A DNA stretch of 64,000 nt from an uncultured Collinsella sp. (lineage in GTDB: Bacteria > Actinomycetota > Coriobacteriia > Coriobacteriales > Coriobacteriaceae). Positions 1 through 9,509 of this stretch are shown here, one piece after another. Numbering within the stretch: the first letter of the stretch is position 1; the number at the start of each line of letters is the position of its first letter. The stretch covers positions 186,001 through 250,000 of the forward strand of contig CAKULD010000001.1 in the NCBI GenBank assembly GCA_934667065.1, read 5' to 3'. Made by a program: the position numbers and the translations under genes. The notes under the pieces are model-generated. The model had not been told where the DNA came from. It saw nothing but the letters and a program-made list of their open reading frames with translations, and ran no database searches.

Positions 1-1656
<1,656 letters not shown>

Positions 1657-1658
1657 GG

Positions 1659-2600
1659 GTGCCGGCGAACAAAGAACATACCGAAGCTACTCCCTCGTCG
1701 CTCGCTGTGGCGGCGGGGGAGTATCTCGATTACCTCGCGGTTGAGCGGGGTTTGGCGCGCAACACGATTGCGGCCTATCGCCGTGACTTGATGACGTACT
1801 GCGCCTATCTGGAGCGGGCGGGTATTGCGTCTTTTAAAGATGTGAGCCGTCAGGTCGTGGAAGGCTTTGTCGCCGATCGCCGTGACGGAGGCTATTCCGA
1901 TGCCTCGGTGGAGCGCGCGCTTGCGGCCGTAAAGGGTCTGCATGCCTTTTTGGTGCGCGATGGGGCTGTGGCCCAAAATCCGACTGCGGCGTTGCGCCTG
2001 CCCAAAAAGGCCGAGCGCCTGCCGGAATACCTTTCGGTGGAGGATGTCTCGGCACTGCTCGATCAAGACTTTCCCAAGAGCGAGATGGGGCTGCGCGACC
2101 ACGCTATCTTGGAAGTGCTCTACGGTTGCGGCTTGCGCGTGAGCGAGCTTGTGGGGCTCGATGTGGGCGATATCCATATCGATGATGGGTTTGTCCTGGT
2201 GCGCGGTAAGGGCTCAAAGGAGCGTCTGGCTCCACTGGTGGGAAGCGCGGCACGTGCCCTGACACGCTATATATATGACGGGCGCGCCCTCCTGGCTGCT
2301 CATGCTCGCGGGGCGGAAACCTCGGCGGTCTTTTTAAATAAGAACGGACGTCGCCTGTCGCGCCAGGCCGTGCATGCGATATGTGAACGCTATGGGCGTC
2401 AGGTGGGATTGGTGGGACTCCATCCCCACACTTTGCGCCACTCCTTTGCTACCCACATGCTCGCGGGCGGTGCCGACCTGCGCGTGCTGCAGGAAATTTT
2501 GGGCCATGCCGATATTTCGACCACGCAGGTCTACACGCATGTCGACCGCACGCAGCTGACTGAGGTCTATCTGGCGGCACATCCGCTGGCGCATCGCTAG
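1659..2600 (+). CDS. xerD: XerD-type tyrosine recombinase
   Basis: Site-specific recombinase of 313 residues that with a XerC partner would resolve chromosome dimers at dif. The N-terminal SAM-like core-binding domain covers about residues 10-110 (VERGLARNTIAAYRRDL), the catalytic domain the rest. All tyrosine-recombinase residues are visible: Arg in CGLRVSELVGL, Lys in GKGSKER, HTLRHSFATH, the second His in LGHADISTTQ and the nucleophile Tyr in VYTHV. The GTG at 1659 is chosen because it directly follows pyrG and gives a normal N terminus; the frame stays open further upstream inside pyrG. XerC and XerD are hard to tell apart by eye; the symbol is a best guess. The stop is followed by a strong terminator-like hairpin. 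Confidence 0.9.
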   Translation: MPANKEHTEATPSSLAVAAGEYLDYLAVERGLARNTIAAYRRDLMTYCAYLERAGIASFKDVSRQVVEGFVADRRDGGYSDASVERALAAVKGLHAFLVRDGAVAQNPTAALRLPKKAERLPEYLSVEDVSALLDQDFPKSEMGLRDHAILEVLYGCGLRVSELVGLDVGDIHIDDGFVLVRGKGSKERLAPLVGSAARALTRYIYDGRALLAAHARGAETSAVFLNKNGRRLSRQAVHAICERYGRQVGLVGLHPHTLRHSFATHMLAGGADLRVLQEILGHADISTTQVYTHVDRTQLTEVYLAAHPLAHR

Positions 2601-2635
2601 CACCTCGCTGACCTGCATATTCATAACTATTAGGG

Positions 2636-2705
2636 GGACGGGCCCCAGATTGCCGTGACACGTTTTTGCACGCACGCGGCAATCTGGGGCCCGTCCCATT
2701 TTTCG
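2636..2705 (+). terminator. Long perfect hairpin with T-run after xerD
   Basis: A 21-bp perfect inverted repeat (2636-2656 and 2678-2698, arm beginning GGGACGGGCCCCAG) with a 21-base loop is followed by ATTTTT. It can work as the terminator of pyrG-xerD. The stem is much longer than usual for a terminator and its core GGGGACGGGC resembles the GGGGACAGGC of the hairpin at 32688, so it may be a member of a repeat family. Confidence 0.75.
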
Positions 2706-2773
2706 CCATGCACTACCGCGGTGGTGGGTCGCGTGTGTCGTGGGTGGGGGAGTTTGGGAGCGATGTGAACGGC

Positions 2774-2790
2774 ATGTAAAGGGACGTAAA
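2774..2790 (-). promoter_or_regulatory. TTTAC direct repeats resembling a PHO-type box
   Basis: Read on the minus strand, TTTACGT and TTTACAT occur 10 bases apart (TTTACGTCCCTTTACAT), followed 10-11 bases on by GTTCACAT. The arrangement is similar to the 11-base repeats at 18638 upstream of pgeF-pst. Function is unknown; this is a similarity of pattern only. Confidence 0.3.
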
Positions 2791-2795
2791 AATCG

Positions 2796-2821
2796 CCTCA
2801 AGGTCAACTTGAAGGTTGAGG
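2796..2821. promoter_or_regulatory. Nested palindrome upstream of mraZ
   Basis: The outer arms CCTCAA and TTGAGG enclose TCAACTTGAAGGTT (2804-2817). The same 14-mer with one change, TCAACCTGAAGGTT, lies upstream of ftsZ at 17327. The shape (CTTGAAGGTTGAGG type) recalls operators of MerR-family regulators. In other actinobacteria a MerR-type activator, FtsR, controls ftsZ; linking the two is inference. Confidence 0.45.
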
Positions 2822-2863
2822 TTCACGGGCGGGGTGCTACAGGTGGCATCCCGCCTTTGCTGT

Positions 2864-2883
2864 AAACACAACATATTGTGTTT
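2864..2883. promoter_or_regulatory. Perfect 8+8 palindrome upstream of mraZ
   Basis: AAACACAA-CATA-TTGTGTTT is a perfect inverted repeat with a 4-base centre. Its core ACAACATATTG recurs as a direct repeat at 2909-2919. It is probably a protein-binding site; no regulator can be named. Confidence 0.4.
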
Positions 2884-2884
2884 T

Positions 2885-2898
2885 CGAACATATGCTCG
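2885..2898. promoter_or_regulatory. LexA-like SOS box upstream of mraZ
   Basis: CGAACATATGCTCG differs at one base from the Gram-positive LexA (Cheo) box CGAACATATGTTCG. It sits about 165 bases before the mraZ start and about 68 bases before the -35 hexamer. Binding by LexA would tie the division cluster to DNA damage; the off-consensus half-site leaves this open. Confidence 0.45.
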
Positions 2899-2922
2899 GG
2901 GGTGTTTTACAACATATTGGGG

Positions 2923-2958
2923 GTGGAGTGGTGGGGCGGGGTGGGGGAAGGGGTGGGG
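2923..2958 (+). promoter_or_regulatory. Probable MraZ operator: four GTGG(A/G)G repeats
   Basis: GTGGAG or GTGGGG occurs at 2923, 2931, 2941 and 2953, giving spacings of 8, 10 and 12 bases. MraZ is known to repress its own operon by binding direct TGGGN repeats about 10 bases apart just upstream of the promoter. The block lies immediately upstream of the -35 box at 2966. Confidence 0.55.
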
Positions 2959-2965
2959 AAAGGTG

Positions 2966-2994
2966 TTGAAAAATGGGGCGGTTCCCCATATTAT
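2966..2994 (+). promoter_or_regulatory. mraZ promoter with a palindromic spacer
   Basis: TTGAAA (2966-2971), a 17-base spacer and TATTAT (2989-2994) form a good sigma70-type promoter. The spacer and its edge hold the inverted repeat ATGGGG-CGGTT-CCCCAT (2973-2989). A sister palindrome, GCGGGG-TGGTT-CCCCGC, lies at 3010-3026 in the leader. Confidence 0.6.
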
Positions 2995-3009
2995 TAATGT
3001 CGTCGACAG

Positions 3010-3026
3010 GCGGGGTGGTTCCCCGC
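3010..3026. promoter_or_regulatory. Hairpin or operator in the mraZ leader
   Basis: GCGGGG-TGGTT-CCCCGC is a perfect 6-bp inverted repeat around a TGGTT loop. It copies the design of the palindrome inside the promoter spacer 37 bases upstream, so the two may be a pair of sites for one regulator or an RNA hairpin. Confidence 0.35.
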
Positions 3027-3062
3027 GTACGTGCCATCTGAGTAACCGAGGGGAGGGCGCAC

Positions 3063-3497
3063 ATGGGAATGACGGGTGCATACGAGCGCAATCTCGATGC
3101 AAAAGGTCGTCTGTCCCTGCCTGCACCCCTTCGCGAGGAGCTTGGAGAGCACGTTCGCGTGTTCAAAGCCCTGGATGTCGATGCTCTGTACGTGTTCTCT
3201 GCCGAGGCCTTCGATAAGTGGGTCGAAGGACTCTTCGCGGGTCGTGAGGGCCACGAGGGTTTTAACCCGCGTGACATCAACGACCAGAAGCTCATGAGGG
3301 CGATCAACAAGCGCACCACGTCGATGGATGTGGACAGCGCCGGTCGTATCGGTCTTTCTGAGTCTCTCCGCAAGCAGGCGAACCTCGACCGCGAGGTCAC
3401 GGTTGTGGGCAACTACGACCACCTTGAGGTCTGGGACCGCGCTACGGCCGATGAGGACGATGACGACGAGGCCCTGCTGGACCTCTTCTTCTCGTAA
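3063..3497 (+). CDS. mraZ: Division/cell-wall cluster transcriptional regulator MraZ
   Basis: DNA-binding regulator of 144 residues and first gene of the division and cell-wall cluster. It shows the two-repeat AbrB/SpoVT-like fold: AYERNLDAKGRLSLPAPLRE near the N terminus and VDSAGRIGLSESLRKQA in the second half, each with the DxxGR motif typical of MraZ. The C terminus is acidic (DEDDDDEALLDLFFS). The ATG at 3063 has a purine-rich ribosome site (GAGGGGAGGG) upstream. Direct GTGG(A/G)G repeats before its promoter fit autorepression. rsmH follows after 20 bases. Confidence 0.95.
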   Translation: MGMTGAYERNLDAKGRLSLPAPLREELGEHVRVFKALDVDALYVFSAEAFDKWVEGLFAGREGHEGFNPRDINDQKLMRAINKRTTSMDVDSAGRIGLSESLRKQANLDREVTVVGNYDHLEVWDRATADEDDDDEALLDLFFS

Positions 3498-3517
3498 GGG
3501 CAAGGCACGAGTAACGG

Positions 3518-4483
3518 ATGGAGCGTGGGATCTTGACACAAGAATATCGGCATGAACCTGTCATGCTCGGCGAAGTGCTTGAGTCGCTGCAGCTAAAGAG
3601 CGGCTCCGTCGTCTGCGATTGCACCCTTGGCGGTGCCGGCCATTCGGTAAAGATGGCCGCGCAGGTGGGGGAGACGGGCCTTTTGCTCGGCGTCGATCAG
3701 GACGACATGGCCCTCGAGGCCGCTGGTGCCCGTCTGGACCGCGAGGTTCCCGGCGTACCGCACCAGCTGCTGAAGGGCAACTTCGGCGACTTGGACGAGC
3801 TTCTTTGCTCGGCCGAGGTGCCCGGGGTCGATGGCTTCCTGTTTGACTTGGGCGTTTCGTCACCGCAACTCGATATCCCTGGCAGGGGCTTTTCGTATAA
3901 CGAGGACGCCCCATTGGACATGCGGATGGATCCGGGTAACAACACCTTAAACGCAGCTGAGGTCATCAACAGCTATAACGAACACGACCTCGCCCGGATT
4001 CTACGCGTCTACGGCGAAGAGAAGTTCGCCTCGCAGATTGCGCGCGAGATCGTGCGCCGCCGCGAGCAAGAACCGATCGAAACCACCGGCCAGTTTGTCG
4101 AGATCATCAAGGCTGGAATACCGGCTGCCGCTCGTCGGCATGGTGGTCATCCGGCCAAAAAGAGTTTCCAGGCCATTCGCATCGAGGTCAATCATGAGCT
4201 CGATGTGCTCGAACGAGGGCTTGACGCCGCCACCAGGTGGCTCAACCCGGGCGGACGCATCTGCGTCATCTCGTATCACTCGCTCGAGGACCGTATCGTA
4301 AAGAACCACTTTAAGGAGATGAGCCAGGGGTGCACGTGTCCGCCGGAGATTCCGGTGTGCGTGTGCGGCAACGTGCCGATACTCAAGGTCATCACCCGCA
4401 AACCCCTGGTTGCCCAACCCGATGAGGTTGAGCGCAACCCTCGGGCGAGATCAGCCAAGATCCGCGTGGCGCAGCGCCTGTAG
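3518..4483 (+). CDS. rsmH: 16S rRNA (cytosine-N4) methyltransferase
   Basis: RsmH (MraW) methylates N4 of C1402 in 16S rRNA using SAM. The 321-residue protein has the family start HEPVMLGEVLESL, the SAM-binding motif VVCDCTLGGAGHS (about residues 30-42), the segment DGFLFDLGVSSPQLD and the C-terminal SYHSLEDRIVK. Length is normal. The ATG at 3518 overlaps no neighbour but has only a weak ribosome site; a TTG at 3533 behind GGAGCGTGGG is another possible start. It lies 20 bases after mraZ, as usual in this cluster. Confidence 0.95.
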   Translation: MERGILTQEYRHEPVMLGEVLESLQLKSGSVVCDCTLGGAGHSVKMAAQVGETGLLLGVDQDDMALEAAGARLDREVPGVPHQLLKGNFGDLDELLCSAEVPGVDGFLFDLGVSSPQLDIPGRGFSYNEDAPLDMRMDPGNNTLNAAEVINSYNEHDLARILRVYGEEKFASQIAREIVRRREQEPIETTGQFVEIIKAGIPAAARRHGGHPAKKSFQAIRIEVNHELDVLERGLDAATRWLNPGGRICVISYHSLEDRIVKNHFKEMSQGCTCPPEIPVCVCGNVPILKVITRKPLVAQPDEVERNPRARSAKIRVAQRL

Positions 4484-4573
4484 GCGTGTCCGCGCGATAT
4501 TGGACCTCCCGCTCGCACTATAAACGAAGCTTAAACACACTACCAACGTACTCGGGATGGGAGGCGGCATATC

Positions 4574-5044
4574 ATGGGCTATAACACCTCAAACGCAGCA
4601 CTCGCCTATGATATGAACGCCATGCCCGCCTATCGTGAGGCACCGCAGGCCCCCGTTGCTCCCCGCGAGCAGCGCACGCCGCGCTTTGATGTCTACACGG
4701 GCGCGGGCCGTCAGGCAAACCAGGCGGTAAGCCCGGTTTTCATGAGCGTTCTTAAAACGTTTTGCATCATTGCGGCCATCTTCATGACGATCGGTGTCGC
4801 CCGCGTGGCGCTCGCCGGCGTTACGGCCCAGGTGCTCAACAGCAACGCCGAGCTTACCAACACGCTCGAGAAGGCGACCGATGAGAGCTCCGACCTCGAG
4901 GTCATGCACTCGGTCTATGGCGCCGACACGCGCATTCGCGACCTTGCGGGCGCTTATGGCATGGTGGAGCCCAGCGAGAGCGTTACACTTGATTTTTCGC
5001 AGGATGCAGCCGCGGGCGCCAACGCAACCGCGACCGCTCAGTAA
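4574..5044 (+). CDS. ftsL: FtsL-like bitopic division protein
   Basis: Small membrane protein of 156 residues in the ftsL position between rsmH and ftsI. A proline-rich cytosolic segment of about 55 residues precedes one membrane span (about residues 58-80, VLKTFCIIAAIFMTIGVARV). A short extracytoplasmic region follows with a likely coiled coil (LNSNAELTNTLEKATDESSD) and an Ala/Thr-rich tail. Sequence identity to known FtsL is too low to judge by eye; the call rests on topology, size and position. GGGAGG lies 10 bases before the ATG. Confidence 0.7.
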   Translation: MGYNTSNAALAYDMNAMPAYREAPQAPVAPREQRTPRFDVYTGAGRQANQAVSPVFMSVLKTFCIIAAIFMTIGVARVALAGVTAQVLNSNAELTNTLEKATDESSDLEVMHSVYGADTRIRDLAGAYGMVEPSESVTLDFSQDAAAGANATATAQ

Positions 5045-5061
5045 CAAGACGGTAGCTGAGT

Positions 5062-6927
5062 ATGACAAATGACTATCGCCGCGGTCCCGATGGGGGCCGT
5101 GGTTCTGGACGTCCCTCATCGCGGGGACGTTCTGGTTATCAAGGAACGGGTCGGCCATCTTACAACGCGGGGCCGTCCCGTGGCAACGACCCCGCATCGC
5201 GACTTCGCGGTTCGGGTGGTCCTCAAGTGCATAACACCAGGTCGCGCAAGAACTCGTCGACCGAATGGCTCACGGGCACGCCGCTGCCTCGCCGCAACGT
5301 CGTCATGGGGTGCATTGGGCTCGGTTTGGCTGCGGGCGTCTATCGCCTTGCCGACTATCAGATCGTGAACGCCGGCAAGCTGCGTGAGCGCGCCGATGCG
5401 CGTCGCCTTCTCGCCCAGACGCTCTATGCCAAGCGCGGCACTATCTACGACCGTAACGGCAACGTGCTGACGTCTTCGGTCGAGTGCCGCAATATCGCCG
5501 TGAACCCGCAGCTGGTCGAGGATGTCGACAAGACGGTGTCAGCGCTGGTCAAGGCGACGGGTATCGATAAAAAGACCTGTCGTAAACTCGTTGATTCCGA
5601 TGGCACCTGGGTGTATATCAAGCGCCAGGTGGACGAAGACGACGCCGCGGCGCTGGAGAAGAAAAACCTGCCCGGTGTGCTCTTTGAGCAAGCTATGAAG
5701 CGCGTGTACCCTTACGGCAATCTGGCCTCGCAGGTGCTGGGCGTGGTGAATGTGGACAACGATGGCCTGACGGGTCTGGAAAAGCAATACAACAAGCTCT
5801 TGACCGGCACGAACGGTTCTCTTGTGCGCGAGCGCGCGAGAGATGGCAGCTATATCGCAGGCGGCGCCTATAAAAAGGTTGCCGCGGTCGACGGCGTTGA
5901 TATCGTGACGACGCTTGACGTCAATATCCAGCGTGCGGCTGAGGATGCTCTGGCCGAGGCGGTCGAGAAAACGAAGGCCAAGAACGGCTCGGCCCTTGTG
6001 ACCGATCCTACAACGGGTGAGATCCTCGCCGCCTGCTCGTACCCGACGTATGACCAGACCGATCTGGAAAATGCCAAGACCGAGGATATGAACTTGCGTC
6101 TCGTCACCGATGCCTATGAGCCCGGCTCGGTCTTTAAGACGCTCGTGGCGGGCACCGGCTTTGATTTGGGCGTCGTGCGCTCGAGTACGTCGTTTGAGGT
6201 GCCGGCGAGCATCAAGGTGGGCGACGATACCGTCACCGATGCCGATAAGCGCGACTACGCCATGACCATGGATGTGCGCGAGATGATGCGCCGTTCGTCC
6301 AACGTGGGCTTTGTCCTGGTAGGGCGCAAGATCGGCGCCGACGACTTTGCCGCCTATGTGGACAAGTGGGGCATCGGACACAGCTCGGGCGTCGATTTTC
6401 CGGGAGAGAGTCTGGGTATCGTCAAGGAACGCGACCAGTATGATGGCGCCACACTGGGCTCGATGAGCTTTGGCCAGGCACTGTCCGTCTCGCCGATTGA
6501 GATTGCGCGTGCCGTGGGCGGTATCGCCAACGGCGGCGTGATGATGACCCCGCACTTCTATAAGTCCAGCAAGGGCGATGAGAAGGATTGGGGCGAGGGC
6601 GAGCGTGCGATTTCGCAGGATGCCGCCGCGCAAGTGACGTCGTGCATGCAGACGGTTGTCTCGGAGGGCACCGGCATGGGCGGTGCGGTGGATGGCTATG
6701 ACGTGGCGGGTAAGACCGGTACGGCCGAGCGCGCCGACGAAAACGGCGGCTACCTTAAGGAGAACTACATGTCGTCCTTTATGGGCTTTGCGCCGGCTCA
6801 GTCGCCCAAGGTGCTGTGCTATATCACGCTCGACGGGACGCCGAGCGGCTCGGACGCTGCTGCGGTGCCGTTCCAGTCCATCATGGCCAACGCGCTCGAT
6901 GTACTGGGTATCCCGCGCGCAAAGTAG
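5062..6927 (+). CDS. ftsI: Division-specific penicillin-binding protein (FtsI/PBP3)
   Basis: Septal peptidoglycan transpeptidase of 621 residues. A Gly/Arg/Ser-rich cytosolic tail (about 1-85) is followed by a membrane anchor (VVMGCIGLGLAAGVYRLADY), the dimerisation domain (AKRGTIYDRNGNVL) and the transpeptidase domain. The three active-site motifs are intact: S356-x-x-K (GSVFK), S412-S-N and K551-T-G-T. The gene lies 17 bases after the ftsL-like gene, and its partner FtsW is encoded downstream. The murE that often follows ftsI is absent; murF is next after 125 bases. Confidence 0.95.
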   Translation: MTNDYRRGPDGGRGSGRPSSRGRSGYQGTGRPSYNAGPSRGNDPASRLRGSGGPQVHNTRSRKNSSTEWLTGTPLPRRNVVMGCIGLGLAAGVYRLADYQIVNAGKLRERADARRLLAQTLYAKRGTIYDRNGNVLTSSVECRNIAVNPQLVEDVDKTVSALVKATGIDKKTCRKLVDSDGTWVYIKRQVDEDDAAALEKKNLPGVLFEQAMKRVYPYGNLASQVLGVVNVDNDGLTGLEKQYNKLLTGTNGSLVRERARDGSYIAGGAYKKVAAVDGVDIVTTLDVNIQRAAEDALAEAVEKTKAKNGSALVTDPTTGEILAACSYPTYDQTDLENAKTEDMNLRLVTDAYEPGSVFKTLVAGTGFDLGVVRSSTSFEVPASIKVGDDTVTDADKRDYAMTMDVREMMRRSSNVGFVLVGRKIGADDFAAYVDKWGIGHSSGVDFPGESLGIVKERDQYDGATLGSMSFGQALSVSPIEIARAVGGIANGGVMMTPHFYKSSKGDEKDWGEGERAISQDAAAQVTSCMQTVVSEGTGMGGAVDGYDVAGKTGTAERADENGGYLKENYMSSFMGFAPAQSPKVLCYITLDGTPSGSDAAAVPFQSIMANALDVLGIPRAK

Positions 6928-7052
6928 GGGGTTACAATCTTGGGCGTGGTCCATTGTTCAATCTGAGGGGTGTTCACATGCCCTGCACCACGTATGCGTG
7001 GCACTGGGATACAATACGCCGATAGCATTATTAGGTTTACAGGGGAGCAGCA

Positions 7053-8477
7053 ATGATAGAGATCGCCGTCAACAACCTCGTGGCCGCAACAGGGGCCCGA
7101 ACCGTGACGGAAGGAGTCGATCGTGTTTGCCGCGGGTGCGTTATCGACTCGCGTCAGGTCGAGGAGGGGACGATCTTTGTCGCCTTTCCGGGCGAAAAAG
7201 TCGATGGCAATGACTTTGCTTCCCGTGCTATCGAGGCGGGTGCCGGTGCGGTTGTGATGACGCGCGAGCCCGACCCCGAGTCGGTCTCGCTGGCGCAGGA
7301 CAAGGGTTGCGCCATCTTGCTGACCGACGATCCCGAGGAGTTTCTGCTGCGTCTGGCGCATGCGTATCGCTTGGAGCTTGGCTGTCTGGTCGTTGGCATT
7401 ACCGGCTCGATCGGCAAGACGACGACCAAGGACGTACTTGCCGCGGTGCTCGCCAAGCGCTATCGCGTCTGGGCGACCAAGGGCAATTACAACAACCTGA
7501 TCGGCATGCCGCTCACGGTGCTGAGCGCTCCCGCCGATACCGAGATCCTGGTGCTCGAGATGGGCATGAACCATTTCCACGAGATTGAGCGCCTGTCCCA
7601 GTCTGCCAATCCCAACCTTGCCATCGTGAGCAAGATCGGCACGTCCCATATCGGTATTTTGGGCAGCCGCGAGAACATCGCCCGCGCCAAGTCCGAGATT
7701 GTCCAGGGCATGTGCGCTGCCGGCGACTTCTTGCCGCTGCTCGTTTTGGGCGGCGAGGACGACTTTACTCCCTTCATCCGTGACACGTTTGCCGCGCCTG
7801 CCGGCGTTGACGTGATGCTGGCCGGTGTTTCTGACGACGACGAGGTCCGCGCACGTGACATTCGCGTTGACGACGAGGGCCATCCGGTCTTTACGCTCGA
7901 CTTTGGCCAGGGCGAGACGGTCGATACCATGCTTGCCATTCCCGGCGTGCAATCCGTGCCCAATGCCGTCAAAGCCGCTGCAGTCGCCTATCGCCTGGGC
8001 GTGACGCCCGAGCAGATCGATGCTGCCTTTAGGGGCCTCACGATCACCGGCCACCGTCAGGAGATCAAGCACGCCAAGAGCGGAGCCCGCATCATCGACG
8101 ACTCCTATAACGCCAGTGCCGAGTCTATGGCCGCCGGTCTCGATCTGCTGTGCTCGCTTATCTGCCAAGGCTCGCGCATGGCGATCCTGGGCGAGATGGG
8201 CGAGATGGGCGACGAGGCCCCTCGCATGCATGAGCTCGTGGGCGCCTATGCCGCCGCCAAGAAGCTCGACATGCTGGTGTGTGTGGGCGGCGAGCTGGCT
8301 CAGCTTATGGCCGATGCCGCGCGCATGATGGGCATGGACGAGGACCGCATTCAGGTGTTTTCCAATTATCAGCAGGTGCTCGACCGCATGGGCGGCGCAC
8401 TCGAAAATCATGATGTTGTACTGGTCAAGGGTTCCCGTTTTGTTGAGCTCGACCGCTTTGTGGAAGGTGTGTGCTAG
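7053..8477 (+). CDS. murF: UDP-MurNAc-tripeptide:D-Ala-D-Ala ligase
   Basis: ATP-dependent Mur ligase of 474 residues that adds D-Ala-D-Ala to the UDP-MurNAc tripeptide. The N-terminal substrate domain (SRQVEEGTIFVAFPGEKVDGNDF) is followed by the P-loop GITGSIGKTTTKD (about residues 114-126), the motif EMGMNHFHEI and the C-terminal domain with DDSYNASAESM. Length is normal. GGGGAG lies upstream of the ATG. The 125-base gap from ftsI contains a weak TACAAT -10-like element (7010) but no clear -35. mraY follows 3 bases after the stop. Confidence 0.95.
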   Translation: MIEIAVNNLVAATGARTVTEGVDRVCRGCVIDSRQVEEGTIFVAFPGEKVDGNDFASRAIEAGAGAVVMTREPDPESVSLAQDKGCAILLTDDPEEFLLRLAHAYRLELGCLVVGITGSIGKTTTKDVLAAVLAKRYRVWATKGNYNNLIGMPLTVLSAPADTEILVLEMGMNHFHEIERLSQSANPNLAIVSKIGTSHIGILGSRENIARAKSEIVQGMCAAGDFLPLLVLGGEDDFTPFIRDTFAAPAGVDVMLAGVSDDDEVRARDIRVDDEGHPVFTLDFGQGETVDTMLAIPGVQSVPNAVKAAAVAYRLGVTPEQIDAAFRGLTITGHRQEIKHAKSGARIIDDSYNASAESMAAGLDLLCSLICQGSRMAILGEMGEMGDEAPRMHELVGAYAAAKKLDMLVCVGGELAQLMADAARMMGMDEDRIQVFSNYQQVLDRMGGALENHDVVLVKGSRFVELDRFVEGVC

Positions 8478-8480
8478 CCC

Positions 8481-9500
8481 ATGTTCGGCAATCCCTCGTA
8501 TCCTACGTATCAGGCCTTTTTGGGGCTTGGCATCGCTGCCGCCATTGCGCTGCTGCTCATGCCGTGGTGGATCAAGCTGCTCAAGGTCGAGGGTATCGGC
8601 CAGCAGGTTCGTGCCGATGGCCCCAAGCGCCATCTGATTAAGCAGGGTACGCCCACTATGGGCGGCGTCGTCATCCTCGTCGCGATTTCGCTGACTTGCC
8701 TGCTGATGGGCAAGCTCACCACCGAGCTCGTGCTCGTGCTGCTCGCCACGCTGGCGACCGGCGTACTGGGCCTGATCGACGATCTGACCTCCGTCACGCA
8801 TGGGCGCTCGCTCGGCCTGACGCCTCACGCCAAGATGATCGGCCTGACCATCATTTGCGTCACGTTTACGGTGCTTGCCGTCAACTGGTGTGGCGTCGCC
8901 CCCGAGATTCGTTTTCCCGGTGGCCTGACGATCGACCTCGGCGTTCTTTCGACTACCATCGGCGGGTTTACCTTCCCGTGGCTCTACATCGTCTTTTGCT
9001 GGCTGATGATCGCCGGTCTTTCCAATGCCGTGAACCTGACCGACGGCCTGGACGGCCTTGCCGGCGGCACCTCCATGATCGCCATGCTCGCCATGGCTGC
9101 CATGGCGTTTTTGCACGGCGATGTGAACCTGTCCATCTTCTGCACCGCGTGTGCCGGTGCCTGCTTGGGCTTTTTGTGGTTCAACTGCTATCCGGCGAGC
9201 ATCTTTATGGGCGATACCGGTTCGCTTGCCCTGGGCGCCGCGTTTGCCTGCACGTCCATCATGACCAACACCGAGGTCGTCTCTCTCATCATCGGCGGCC
9301 TGTTTATCATGGAGACCCTGTCGGTCATGATTCAGGTCGTGTACTTCCACTTTACGCACAAGCGCGTCTTCCTTATGGCGCCCATCCATCATCATTTCGA
9401 AAAGAAGGGCTGGGCCGAGACCAAGGTCGTTATTCGTTTTTGGATTATCGCTGCGGCATTTGGCGCCGTTGGCCTTGCTCTGTTCTTCCAGTTGGGATAG
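8481..9500 (+). CDS. mraY: Phospho-MurNAc-pentapeptide transferase
   Basis: Integral membrane enzyme of 339 residues that moves phospho-MurNAc-pentapeptide onto undecaprenyl phosphate to form lipid I. About ten membrane spans are visible. Family signatures are KQGTPTMGGVVIL, GLIDDLTSV with the catalytic Asp pair, NAVNLTDGLDGLAGG and the loop MAPIHHHFEKKGW (HHHFE). The ATG lies 3 bases after murF, and murD starts 9 bases downstream, so translation is likely coupled. Confidence 0.97.
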   Translation: MFGNPSYPTYQAFLGLGIAAAIALLLMPWWIKLLKVEGIGQQVRADGPKRHLIKQGTPTMGGVVILVAISLTCLLMGKLTTELVLVLLATLATGVLGLIDDLTSVTHGRSLGLTPHAKMIGLTIICVTFTVLAVNWCGVAPEIRFPGGLTIDLGVLSTTIGGFTFPWLYIVFCWLMIAGLSNAVNLTDGLDGLAGGTSMIAMLAMAAMAFLHGDVNLSIFCTACAGACLGFLWFNCYPASIFMGDTGSLALGAAFACTSIMTNTEVVSLIIGGLFIMETLSVMIQVVYFHFTHKRVFLMAPIHHHFEKKGWAETKVVIRFWIIAAAFGAVGLALFFQLG

Positions 9501-9509
9501 TGGTCATTT

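Noticed and set aside
6819..9395. An 858-codon open frame on the minus strand opposite ftsI end, murF and mraY
   Set aside because: It is antisense to clear Mur genes, has no family motif and arises from the GC-rich third positions of the real genes.
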